A DNA stretch of 21,883 nt. Origin: a virus. This document shows positions 13,585-21,055 of the stretch, piece by piece (the first letter of the stretch is position 1; the number at the start of each line of letters is the position of its first letter). The notes below the pieces were generated by a model. It saw nothing but the letters and a program-made list of their open reading frames with translations. It ran no database searches and was not told the origin of the DNA. The DNA lies in IMG/VR virus record IMGVR_UViG_3300031227_000495, positions 1-21,883 of that record; one strand, given 5' to 3'. The translations under genes and the position numbers were made by a program.

Positions 13585-13796
13585 AGCAAATCGGGCTGGC
13601 CCAATCTTACGTGAGGCGCAAACAGATGGAAGCCAAGATACTTGTCAGCGTGATCGCTGAGACAATGGCCGGCCAGGTTGGCGGGGCGCCTGCGCAAAAG
13701 GGCGCCGGGCCAGCGCCTACGATACACGCGCGCGGCAAATCATACAGGCGGATTGCGCCTGATGCGATGCTCGCTCGTATGGGAGTAACGTTCTAG
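13129..13796 (+). CDS. Tail assembly chaperone, frameshifted long (GT-like) form
   Basis: The predicted product joins 13129-13467 with 13467-13796 by a -1 slip and is 222 residues long. Beyond residue 113 the -1 frame reads as a credible protein: SDRTELSLSQWGRWDDEFDS, IEQIGLAQSYVRRKQMEAKI and LVSVIAETMAG. Its helices resemble the T domain that contacts the tape measure protein. The C-terminus (SYRRIAPDAMLARMGVTF) runs to the TAG that overlaps the tape measure start. A GTG at 13611 could start a free 61-residue product, but it has no clear ribosome site and would lose the QWGRWDDEFD segment. The join position is inferred. Confidence 0.72.
13461..13467 (+). promoter_or_regulatory. Programmed -1 frameshift site (slippery CCCTTTT)
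   Basis: The heptamer C-CCT-TTT is in the exact phase needed: frame-0 codons Pro112 (CCT) and Phe113 (TTT) re-pair as CCC and TTT after a -1 slip. The -1 frame is then open through to the TAG at 13794-13796. Just downstream, 13469-13473 can pair with 13500-13504, enclosing the stem 13479-13482/13490-13493, a possible stimulatory structure. A G to GT chaperone frameshift is conserved among long-tailed phages at this position. Confidence 0.75.
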
Positions 13797-16700
13797 TGGC
13801 TGAAAGCATAAAGCTGGCTGACGCAATTGTCATGCTGGCAGCCGATAACGCCCAACTGAAAAAGGATCTTGCCAGCGCTGAAGGTGAGACCAAGAGCTCC
13901 ACCGACCGCCTCTCCGGCCTGTTCAAGGCCGTTGTAGGCGGGGCGGTTGTGGGCATGATCGTCGCTGGCGTCGGCAAGATCGCGGGCGCGATCGGCGGCA
14001 TGGTGCAAGACGCTGCAGGCGTCGAGGTTGTGCGTGCCAACTTTGGGCGCTTGGCCTCCAGCATTGGCGCAACGCCCACGGATGCGCTAGATGGGCTGCG
14101 TGCGGCCACGCGCGGCCTGGTCGAAGACGCCTCGCTGATGCAAACCGCCAACATGTATATGGCGATGGGCTTGGCCACGACCAACGAAGAGATGCAGACC
14201 CAGATCGAGACGGCCACCCAGCTTGGTATGGCCATGGGCAACTCGGCAGAAGAGTCCGCAGAATCGTGGGCGCTGATGAACGCCAACATGTCAGCCGCCC
14301 GGCTCGACTCGTTTGGCATCAGCTCGGGCGCCGTGAACGCGCGCATCAACGAACTCACGACCGGCGTCAACGCGCTCTCTCGCGAAGAGGCGTGGAACAT
14401 CGCCGTCAACGAGCAAGCGGCCATCTCTTTGCAGCGCGTGGGCGAACAGACAGGCACCGCCTCGCAGCGCTGGGCGGCGGCCACTGCCAACCTCAAGGAC
14501 TCGGTAGGGCGCGGCTTTGTGGGCGCCTTTGAGAACGCCCTGAGCGGCGCGGCCAGCCTCGTACAAAAGTTCACCCCGCTGTTGCAGTCCGTCTCCGGCG
14601 GCCTGGGCGCAATCGCCAACCAGGGGATCGAGGTGCTCAAGCGGCTCGTGACCGTCATGGCCGAAAAGCTCGGCATTGACTTTGGCGACATGTCAAAGAA
14701 CGCCGGCACATGGGGCCAGAACATCACCATCCAGCTAGCCAAAGGCATCGCCTCGGCTATCGGCGCTGTGATGACAGCCCTCAACCGATTGGGCGGCGCT
14801 ATCGCCGGCATGCTCAAGCCTGGCTCGCCGCCAAAGCTGTTGCCCGACATCGACAAATGGGGCGCGGATGCCGCGACCGTCTACATGGATGGCTGGGGCG
14901 ACGCCGACTATAGCGTGTTCGACCTCCTCACCGACAAAATCGGCGGGTACATCAAGGGCCTTGGCGAAGACGTCATGCCCAAAGAGGATGTGAACCCCTG
15001 GCTCGCATCGCTCAACGCGGCCATCGCCGAAACGATCAACAGCGTCAACGAGACCGGCAACGTATCCCTCGATGTGTTTGATGACATCCTGGGCCAGGTC
15101 GACTTTTTGCCCGCCTCATTCCAGGATTATGCTCGCTCGCTGTTGGACGCAGAGCTGGCTCAGCTTGACCTGACCTCAGCGATGGACACGCTCGAGGCCG
15201 CTACCCAAGCGGTGAGCGACGCCCAGGACGAGCTCAACGCGATCACCGACGAATACTCGGCAAAGCTGGCACCGCTCAACAAAGAGATGGCCGCGCTGCA
15301 AGCGCAAAAGCAAGCCATCAAAGACAAGCAGCGGCTGGCCAAGCTCAACGCGACGCTCATTGATGGTGAGGCCACGGCAGAAGAAAAGGCGCTGGCCCGC
15401 CTAGAGATTGAGGAAATCGGCCTCAAGCAACAGATGGCTCTGGTTGAGGAAGAACGCGACGTCGCCGTGGACGCCCAGCAAGCCAAGATCGATGCGCTAG
15501 GCGAGGCAGAGGCCGCAGCTAAAGCAGAGGTTGACGCCAAAGCCGAGGCCCTGACGCTGGCTCAAGAGCAGATCGCCGCGAGTGAGCGGTTGATTGGCGT
15601 CCAGCAAGAGGCCAACGGAATGATCAACGAGCAGGCTAGCCTCATGGCCGGCCTGGCCGCAACCATGGAAGGCGTGGGCGCTTCGATGGGTGGCATGAGC
15701 ACGTCGATGGCCGGGATCGGCCCGTCGATTACCGAAAGCCTAGAGGCTGTGACTGGCGAGGGCGGCATTGCCGACGTCGGTGATGGGTTGGCGCTTGGCA
15801 TTACCGACGGCCTATCAGGTATTACCGATGACATTATGGCCGAGTTCGCCCCAATTGAGGGCAACATCCAAACGCTGACGGATACCTGGTCGGGCATCTT
15901 TACATCCGAGGGCGGCACGGCCAAAGAGAAGCTGGCCATTATCGCCACGGAAACATGGGACAAAATCAAGGGCGTCGTTGCCACAAAGGCCGTCGAGCTG
16001 ATAACGGAGATCAGCACCAAACTCTTTATCAAGATGGCCACGGCTTACTGCATGTTTTTTTACAACCTAGACGCGGCTCTACTCATGTGGTGGCTCGGGC
16101 TTATGTGCGACCTCGGGATGTGGTGGCTCGGGCTTATGCGCGACCTCGGGATCTGGTGGCTCGGCCTCGTTACGGACCTCACGACGTGGTGGGACGACCT
16201 TATTACGGAAATCGAGGATTGGTGGGACACCTTCCTGTCGGATATGGAGACCTGGTTTAGTGACCTGTGGGATTCTATCTCAACCTGGTGGGAAGATTTG
16301 GTGGCGGACCTTACCGCTTGGTGGGCGGGCCTAGTTATCAGCGTTGTCGCGTGGTGGGAAGCGTTCCGGCTCAGCTTGGAAGGGTGGCTAGGCGGCATTC
16401 TTGTCTGGATTGAGGAGCAATGGGTTGTTCTCACAACGGCAGCCACGACGGGGTGGGGCAATTTCCGGGCCGCCATTGAGGACGTTTTGGAGGGCATTCA
16501 AACTTGGATCACGAACATCTTTACTGGGCCGGACGGCATCCTCACGTTTTTGGGCAACCTCGACTTGGCCGCTATTGGCGCGGGCATCTTTGACACCTTG
16601 TGGACCGGGCTCAAGACAAAATGGAACGAAATCGCTGTTTGGATGAATACCAAGATCGCCGCCGCGTGGGCGGTGCTGCAGGCAGTTTGGCCTAACCTTG

Positions 16701-16990
16701 GCCCAGCGCCGCAACTTCCGACCGTTACAATCACGGGCGGCGATACGTTCGACGGCGCCAACCCGTTTGGCGCTATGGGCGCCAACCCGTTTGGCGCTAT
16801 GGGCGGCAACCCGTTTGGCGCTATGGGCGGCAACCCGTTTGGCGCTATGGGCGGCGGCGGCATCGAGGGCACTGAGATTCTGCTGATCATCGAAGACAGC
16901 CGCACGGGTTCACGCCAAGAGCTGCCCTTCCGGTTGGGTTCACAGCAACAGCTCCTCATCGACATGGGTCAGACTGCGAGCGCACGTTAA
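13796..16990 (+). CDS. Tape measure protein
   Basis: A 1064-residue protein that sets tail length and is released at infection. It starts at a GTG (13796) overlapping the chaperone stop. Residues 1-42 are a charged helix, 44-70 a Gly/Ala/Val membrane-like segment (GGAVVGMIVAGVGKIAGAIG). A 'KPGSPPKLLPDIDKWGADAA' box near 342 is typical of tape measure proteins. Residues about 455-605 form a long Ala/Glu/Lys coiled coil. Residues 765-864 contain ten 11-residue repeats, each beginning with WW (WF or WL in two). Residues 989-1020 hold four NPFGAMG repeats. The last part (IEGTEILLIIEDSRTGSRQE) is a compact tail. Lengths of such proteins scale with tail length at roughly 1.5 angstrom per residue, which would suggest a tail of about 150 nm. 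Confidence 0.93.
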   Translation: MAESIKLADAIVMLAADNAQLKKDLASAEGETKSSTDRLSGLFKAVVGGAVVGMIVAGVGKIAGAIGGMVQDAAGVEVVRANFGRLASSIGATPTDALDGLRAATRGLVEDASLMQTANMYMAMGLATTNEEMQTQIETATQLGMAMGNSAEESAESWALMNANMSAARLDSFGISSGAVNARINELTTGVNALSREEAWNIAVNEQAAISLQRVGEQTGTASQRWAAATANLKDSVGRGFVGAFENALSGAASLVQKFTPLLQSVSGGLGAIANQGIEVLKRLVTVMAEKLGIDFGDMSKNAGTWGQNITIQLAKGIASAIGAVMTALNRLGGAIAGMLKPGSPPKLLPDIDKWGADAATVYMDGWGDADYSVFDLLTDKIGGYIKGLGEDVMPKEDVNPWLASLNAAIAETINSVNETGNVSLDVFDDILGQVDFLPASFQDYARSLLDAELAQLDLTSAMDTLEAATQAVSDAQDELNAITDEYSAKLAPLNKEMAALQAQKQAIKDKQRLAKLNATLIDGEATAEEKALARLEIEEIGLKQQMALVEEERDVAVDAQQAKIDALGEAEAAAKAEVDAKAEALTLAQEQIAASERLIGVQQEANGMINEQASLMAGLAATMEGVGASMGGMSTSMAGIGPSITESLEAVTGEGGIADVGDGLALGITDGLSGITDDIMAEFAPIEGNIQTLTDTWSGIFTSEGGTAKEKLAIIATETWDKIKGVVATKAVELITEISTKLFIKMATAYCMFFYNLDAALLMWWLGLMCDLGMWWLGLMRDLGIWWLGLVTDLTTWWDDLITEIEDWWDTFLSDMETWFSDLWDSISTWWEDLVADLTAWWAGLVISVVAWWEAFRLSLEGWLGGILVWIEEQWVVLTTAATTGWGNFRAAIEDVLEGIQTWITNIFTGPDGILTFLGNLDLAAIGAGIFDTLWTGLKTKWNEIAVWMNTKIAAAWAVLQAVWPNLGPAPQLPTVTITGGDTFDGANPFGAMGANPFGAMGGNPFGAMGGNPFGAMGGGGIEGTEILLIIEDSRTGSRQELPFRLGSQQQLLIDMGQTASAR
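16088..16387 (+). repeat. Tandem 33-nt/11-residue tryptophan repeats in the tape measure gene
   Basis: TGG codons recur exactly every 33 nt at 16088, 16121, 16154, 16187, 16220, 16253, 16286, 16319, 16352 and 16385. Eight units begin with WW, one with WF and the last with WL. The first three units are also nearly identical in DNA (TGGTGGCTCGGGCTTATG and similar); later units have diverged, so the periodicity is protein-level. Confidence 0.92.
16760..16855 (+). repeat. Four tandem 24-nt repeats encoding NPFGAMG(G/A)
   Basis: Four 24-nt units start at 16760, 16784, 16808 and 16832. They are identical except for one base near the end (GCC or GGC). They encode NPFGAMGA or NPFGAMGG. The near-identity of the DNA suggests recent expansion by slippage or recombination. 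Confidence 0.95.
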
Positions 16991-17832
16991 TGGCTATTAT
17001 TGGGCTGTACATTACACCGGGCGACACGACCACAGAGCAGACGCTGTACCACACACTGTCTGCGGCGACCGAGTTCTTGTCAGACGAACAGGGCTGGTCC
17101 ACCCCCAAGGACAAGCCGCTCATTGCGGAGACGCCGAGTAAATACGTCAACAGCGACCAGGGCGTGGTGTTTTCCGACCGCGTCTATGTGGCACAGTTCG
17201 ACATGTTCGCCGGCGCGTGGGGCAGCCTAGAGACGGCGCGCAAGGCGTGGGCGTGGACGCATTTCCCCGATCGAGGCGTCGCCACCATCCGGCGCGTAGG
17301 CGGTGATGGGGTAACGCGCTACCTCAAAGCGCGCCCCACGTCGACGGGTTGGGCACGAAAGGGCTATGGCTACCGCATCACACAGAAATACGTGGCCGCC
17401 GTGCCGTGGTGGTATGGGCCAGACGAGACCTATTCGGGCACGTTCAACGGCGCAACGCCGGTCAACATCGCCGTCACGAACAACGGCTGGCTGGCCGTAC
17501 CGCCGCGCATCAAATGCACGGGGGTTGTACACACGCCAAAGTTCACCAACGCCGACGGCGAGGTGATCGAGGTCAACAAGGCAACGGTCAATGCGGACGA
17601 CATTCTGCAGGTCGACTGCCGACAGGGACACAGCAGCGTCTCGCACTGGGAGAACGGCACGGACTATGACGACGAAGACGAAGCCGACCTTTGGTACAAC
17701 TGGCGCACCAACGCGACAAAGTTCTGGTGTGTGCCACGCGAGACGGAGAACGTCATCATCGTGGGTGCGGCCGCCGAAACGTCAACGGCTACATGCGACG
17801 TGATCATCACGCCATGGTACGGGAGCCTGTAG
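16990..17832 (+). CDS. Distal tail protein (Dit-like)
   Basis: A 280-residue protein right after the tape measure gene, in the place of the hub that joins the tube to the tip. The start overlaps the tape measure stop (TAATG). The N-terminal half has a strand-rich region with QGVVFSDRVYVAQFDMFAGA and a helix, AWGSLETARKAWAWTHFPDR. This is followed by strands (TIRRVGGDGVTRYLKARPTS), as in Dit belt domains. The second half (KYVAAVPWWYGPDETYSGTF, then VNIAVTNNGWLAVPPRIKCT) resembles the galectin-like C-terminal domain of Dit, where 'G....P.I.i.g' is common. No carbohydrate-binding module insertion is seen. Confidence 0.78.
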   Translation: MAIIGLYITPGDTTTEQTLYHTLSAATEFLSDEQGWSTPKDKPLIAETPSKYVNSDQGVVFSDRVYVAQFDMFAGAWGSLETARKAWAWTHFPDRGVATIRRVGGDGVTRYLKARPTSTGWARKGYGYRITQKYVAAVPWWYGPDETYSGTFNGATPVNIAVTNNGWLAVPPRIKCTGVVHTPKFTNADGEVIEVNKATVNADDILQVDCRQGHSSVSHWENGTDYDDEDEADLWYNWRTNATKFWCVPRETENVIIVGAAAETSTATCDVIITPWYGSL

Positions 17833-17833
17833 C

Positions 17834-20428
17834 ATGACCATTCACACATGGGAAGACTACAAGTTCGACCTGTACGACAGCGACTGGGTCGCCGTCGAGC
17901 TCAACCCGCTTGAGGACGCCATCGGCCTGCGTTGGATCAAAGCGCTGTATGGCCAGGGCGAATTCTCATTCTCTGTGCCGTTGGGCAGCCCCACAGCCGA
18001 GGCGCTGCAAAAGCAAGAGCTGCACTTTTTCAGGATCTGGCGCGCTGGCTTGAACCTGATGGACGGGTTCATCATGAAGCCGGCGTGGAAGGGCCTCAAA
18101 GCCGGTAGCACGGTGGACGTCCACTGCGAGCCGCTGGCGCACATTGCCAAATGGCGTTGTGGATACCCCGAGACTATCGGAACCAGCCTGACCAAAGAGG
18201 ACTTTGTCGACAACGTGTTCAACTGGATGGTTGATCACACCCTCGGCGCCAGCGCGCCCACGGTGCCGGGCGGATCGACGCGAGTGGTCCCCGACCTGAC
18301 CACGGCGGCAGATGTGGACGCCTATCCGGTAGAGGAAAAGCTGCAATTCCACTCGCACCCTGGCCAGGGGTACTTTTTGTACAAGTGGCTGCAAGAGTGG
18401 GGCGTCCATTTCAAAGTAGATTGGGACATTGCGTTCAACGACGACATGGAGCCGGTGTTTACGCCGTACTATCCCCGGCGCGGCACAAAACGAGCCGAGA
18501 CGGATTACACCGATTACCCGATCATCTTTAACGATGCGGCCACCAACCTGAGCGCGTGGAAGTTCTTTTGGGATGCGAGCGAGCACTACAACGCGGTCAT
18601 CTCTGCCAACCTGAGCGAAGAGGTAGAGGATGCCACGGCCGTCGCCTCGTGGATGCGTCGCGAGGTCATCGCAGGGTCTAGCAACGATCTTGAGGTAGCC
18701 AAGCGCCTGAGCCTGGGCGAGGTTGCCGAGGGGTACGACCTCGAGCTGATTGAGTCGATTGATTGCCAATACCGAGACGGCGGCGCAAACGTTCGGTTTG
18801 ACGTGGGCGATCTGGTCACGGTCAACAACATTGAGGAAGATTACGGCCCCTTTGATTGGACCATCGCCGCGATTGAGGGGCAGATCCAACGAGACGGGCA
18901 AGAGAAGCTAAAGATCACGTTCGGCGACCCAGAGCCTGACATCATGGACAAGGGCGGGGGCGGCGGGGCGTTGCCGCCTGCGCTCAACTTCTTTGTTGGC
19001 CTTCGCGACGATGACGATGTAATCGCCATGGTGGCGATTGACGGAACCGTGCCCGTGCTCGGCGACGGCCATGGCATCTCGACAACCAAAGTTGACACCA
19101 CGGTCAACGGCGCCACGGTTGACGCTATCCAGATCGAGGGGCCGTGGTATCGAGACGTTACCGGTACCGCGTTTTTGCGCCAAAAAACGATGGGGGATGA
19201 GCTCCGCATTAAAGAGGCTGGCGCGGCCGATCTGTTTTACGTGGACGCGGCCGGGAACGTTGGGGGCTACACGGGCGGCGGTTTTCTCCAGATGCTGTTC
19301 CGTTTCTACAGTATGGGCGATTATGCAGGGGGCAGCGTCGGTATCCATAACATCAATATGGCAGGCGACCTAACCAGCGATATGGCGGCCGGGGGCTCGC
19401 ATTTGCGTTGGGCCAACGCAGGCGACCAGGGACATTTCCATCAGATTCTAACTACTAACGCGCCTCTAGGTGGGGTCACCGGGTGGGTGGTTGACGAAGA
19501 AGGGCACAGCTACTGGAAGCCTGCGGCTTTGCTTACGCTAGAGGGCACCACCTATCGGCCTCCGCTAGCCCCGCCTGCCAACGTCAACCAGGTGATGGGC
19601 GTGTCCACAGCCGCCGGTACCATTCAGATGGTTTGGAAGGACAGCCCCGTCAGCCTGCCAGGCACGCTAACGGCGGCAACTGGGAACGTCGCAGGACTAA
19701 ACCACACTCACGCCATTACCACAACCACGGTGAGTGCAGCGTCCACAATTGTAGCCACCGATGCTAGCGGGTATATTAGGGCAACGCGGCTAGAGTCTGG
19801 GAACGCGGGGAACTACCTGACTGACACCGGAACTGCGTTTATGATCAGCGCCGATGGGCTGGGCATCCAGCTTGCCTCGGCGGGCGTGAACCAGGTGAGC
19901 GTCCAGAACGGATTTATGTTCCCGGCCGTGACCGACGACATTGATCTAGGCACCGCAGCCCTTCGCTGGAAAAGCGTTAACAGCCTCGCGGGTGATTTCT
20001 CCACGACTGTGACCATCGGCGCTGCGGTATTAGACGAGGTGGCTGGCGACCTAGAGGTCAGCGTGGACTTCTTGCCATCAGCGGACAACTCTGATACGCT
20101 AGGCACAGCGGCGAAAAAGTGGTCAACGATCTATGGGGTGGAGGGCAATCTTACCGGGGACTTGACTGTTAACACAGCGGGCAAGGGTTTGATCATGAGC
20201 AACAACGGCGACAAGACGGTGATGTTCGGTAACGGCGTTCGTTGCACAATGAAGTCGACGTTGTTTACGGGATATACAGACACATTCACGGCAGGGGGGT
20301 TTCGAGCCTGGCTGAAGGTGTATGAGACAGAAAGCACCGGGGCCACCGTGGTAGGCTATCTCGATGGCTACGAGCACTATCACAACCTGGCGGGGGGCGC
20401 GGCAACGGCAGCACTAGGGTATTCGTAG
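17834..20428 (+). CDS. Gp37-like tail tip protein with a fibre-like C-terminus
   Basis: An 864-residue protein. Residues 1 to about 372 match the Siphovirus ReqiPepy6 Gp37-like family, a Tal-type hub: FDLYDSDWVAVELNPLEDAI, then EFSFSVPLGSPTAEAL, FRIWRAGLNLMDGFIMKPAW, and IIFNDAATNLSAWKFFWDAS. A Gly-rich linker (DKGGGGGALPP) near 373 separates it from a fibre part. The C-terminal third has two copies of a fibre repeat near 700 and 750 (DLGTAALRWKSVN and TLGTAAKKWSTIY). A His-rich, Thr-rich stretch (NHTHAITTTTVSAAS) and a final beta-rich domain follow. It probably fastens to Dit and carries the receptor-binding part. GGGAG at 17821-17825 precedes the ATG. No peptidase or lysozyme domain is visible. 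Confidence 0.82.
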   Translation: MTIHTWEDYKFDLYDSDWVAVELNPLEDAIGLRWIKALYGQGEFSFSVPLGSPTAEALQKQELHFFRIWRAGLNLMDGFIMKPAWKGLKAGSTVDVHCEPLAHIAKWRCGYPETIGTSLTKEDFVDNVFNWMVDHTLGASAPTVPGGSTRVVPDLTTAADVDAYPVEEKLQFHSHPGQGYFLYKWLQEWGVHFKVDWDIAFNDDMEPVFTPYYPRRGTKRAETDYTDYPIIFNDAATNLSAWKFFWDASEHYNAVISANLSEEVEDATAVASWMRREVIAGSSNDLEVAKRLSLGEVAEGYDLELIESIDCQYRDGGANVRFDVGDLVTVNNIEEDYGPFDWTIAAIEGQIQRDGQEKLKITFGDPEPDIMDKGGGGGALPPALNFFVGLRDDDDVIAMVAIDGTVPVLGDGHGISTTKVDTTVNGATVDAIQIEGPWYRDVTGTAFLRQKTMGDELRIKEAGAADLFYVDAAGNVGGYTGGGFLQMLFRFYSMGDYAGGSVGIHNINMAGDLTSDMAAGGSHLRWANAGDQGHFHQILTTNAPLGGVTGWVVDEEGHSYWKPAALLTLEGTTYRPPLAPPANVNQVMGVSTAAGTIQMVWKDSPVSLPGTLTAATGNVAGLNHTHAITTTTVSAASTIVATDASGYIRATRLESGNAGNYLTDTGTAFMISADGLGIQLASAGVNQVSVQNGFMFPAVTDDIDLGTAALRWKSVNSLAGDFSTTVTIGAAVLDEVAGDLEVSVDFLPSADNSDTLGTAAKKWSTIYGVEGNLTGDLTVNTAGKGLIMSNNGDKTVMFGNGVRCTMKSTLFTGYTDTFTAGGFRAWLKVYETESTGATVVGYLDGYEHYHNLAGGAATAALGYS

Positions 20429-20440
20429 GAAAGGGAGACC

Positions 20441-20827
20441 ATGAAACTGAGCAACGAACAGGCGACGGCGGCTCTTGAGGCAACACGGGCACTTGCAAGG
20501 CGAATGATGCCAGTCGCGGTAGCGATGAAAGTCCGCGCGTTGGGACGGGAATTAGAGACCCGCGCGCAAGACGTCGAAGCTGAGCGCATGAAGGGGCTTG
20601 ATACATTTGGGAAAAAGGACGAGAGCGGTAACCTGATGACCTCGGATAACCGCGTGCTATTCCCAACGCCAGAGGCGGCGGCTGCATTCCAGACATTTAA
20701 CGCTGAGCTTATGGCCAATGAGATTGAATGCAAGCACACGATCAAACTGAGCGAGCTAGGCGAGGGAGACATCAAGCCCGAGATTTTGTGGGGGCTTGGC
20801 GATCTGCTAGAGGAGGATGACGAATGA
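20441..20827 (+). CDS. Hypothetical protein after the tail genes
   Basis: A 128-residue protein with a GGGAG-type site before the ATG. The N-terminal half is a long amphipathic helix (EQATAALEATRALARRMMPV, KVRALGRELETRAQDVEAER). A short loop with GKKDESGNLM follows, and the C-terminal half includes PTPEAAAAFQTFNAELMANE and an acidic end (DLLEEDDE). I recognise no family; small proteins of this style recur after tail modules but their role is unknown to me. The stop overlaps the next start (ATGA), so the two are probably co-translated. Confidence 0.6.
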   Translation: MKLSNEQATAALEATRALARRMMPVAVAMKVRALGRELETRAQDVEAERMKGLDTFGKKDESGNLMTSDNRVLFPTPEAAAAFQTFNAELMANEIECKHTIKLSELGEGDIKPEILWGLGDLLEEDDE

Positions 20828-21054
20828 GCGCACACAGCTATGCGCGCGGCTGGCCCGTTACCTATGTAAGCGGGGTATGGATTTATGACGACACAGGCGA
20901 GCCGATAGACGAGATGCGGGCTTGCGCTAGGTGTGGCCGCGTACCAACGCCAGAGGGCTATGATGCCTGCCTTGGACACATCCCCGGTGCAATTGGCGCG
21001 TGTTGCGGCCATGGCGCCGAGAACGGCTATGTGAAGTTCCCAGAGGAGGCGTAG
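20824..21054 (+). CDS. Small Cys-rich, zinc-binding-type phage protein
   Basis: A 76-residue protein with a conserved-looking core: ACARCGRVPTPEGYDACLGH, then IPGAIGACCGHGAENGYVKF. The CxxC pair, followed by a further Cys-His and a CCGHG box, forms a plausible zinc site. Proteins with the same core are frequent in phages and mobile elements and remain uncharacterised as far as I know. The start at 20824 overlaps the previous stop in ATGA. The first 30 residues are Gly/Tyr/Trp-rich. Function unknown. Confidence 0.7.
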   Translation: MSAHSYARGWPVTYVSGVWIYDDTGEPIDEMRACARCGRVPTPEGYDACLGHIPGAIGACCGHGAENGYVKFPEEA

Positions 21055-21055
21055 C

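Noticed and set aside
13611-13796. Independent 61-residue gene starting at GTG 13611
   Set aside because: There is no clear ribosome site, and the same frame continues upstream as protein-like sequence to the slippery heptamer, so a frameshifted chaperone is the better reading.
13717-14856. 379-residue open frame on the - strand
   Set aside because: It is the antisense shadow of the tape measure gene; the + strand frame has clear family features and a matched start.
16088-16855. CRISPR-like or mobile repeat array
   Set aside because: Both arrays keep the reading frame (33 and 24 nt units) and lie wholly inside the tape measure gene; there are no spacers.
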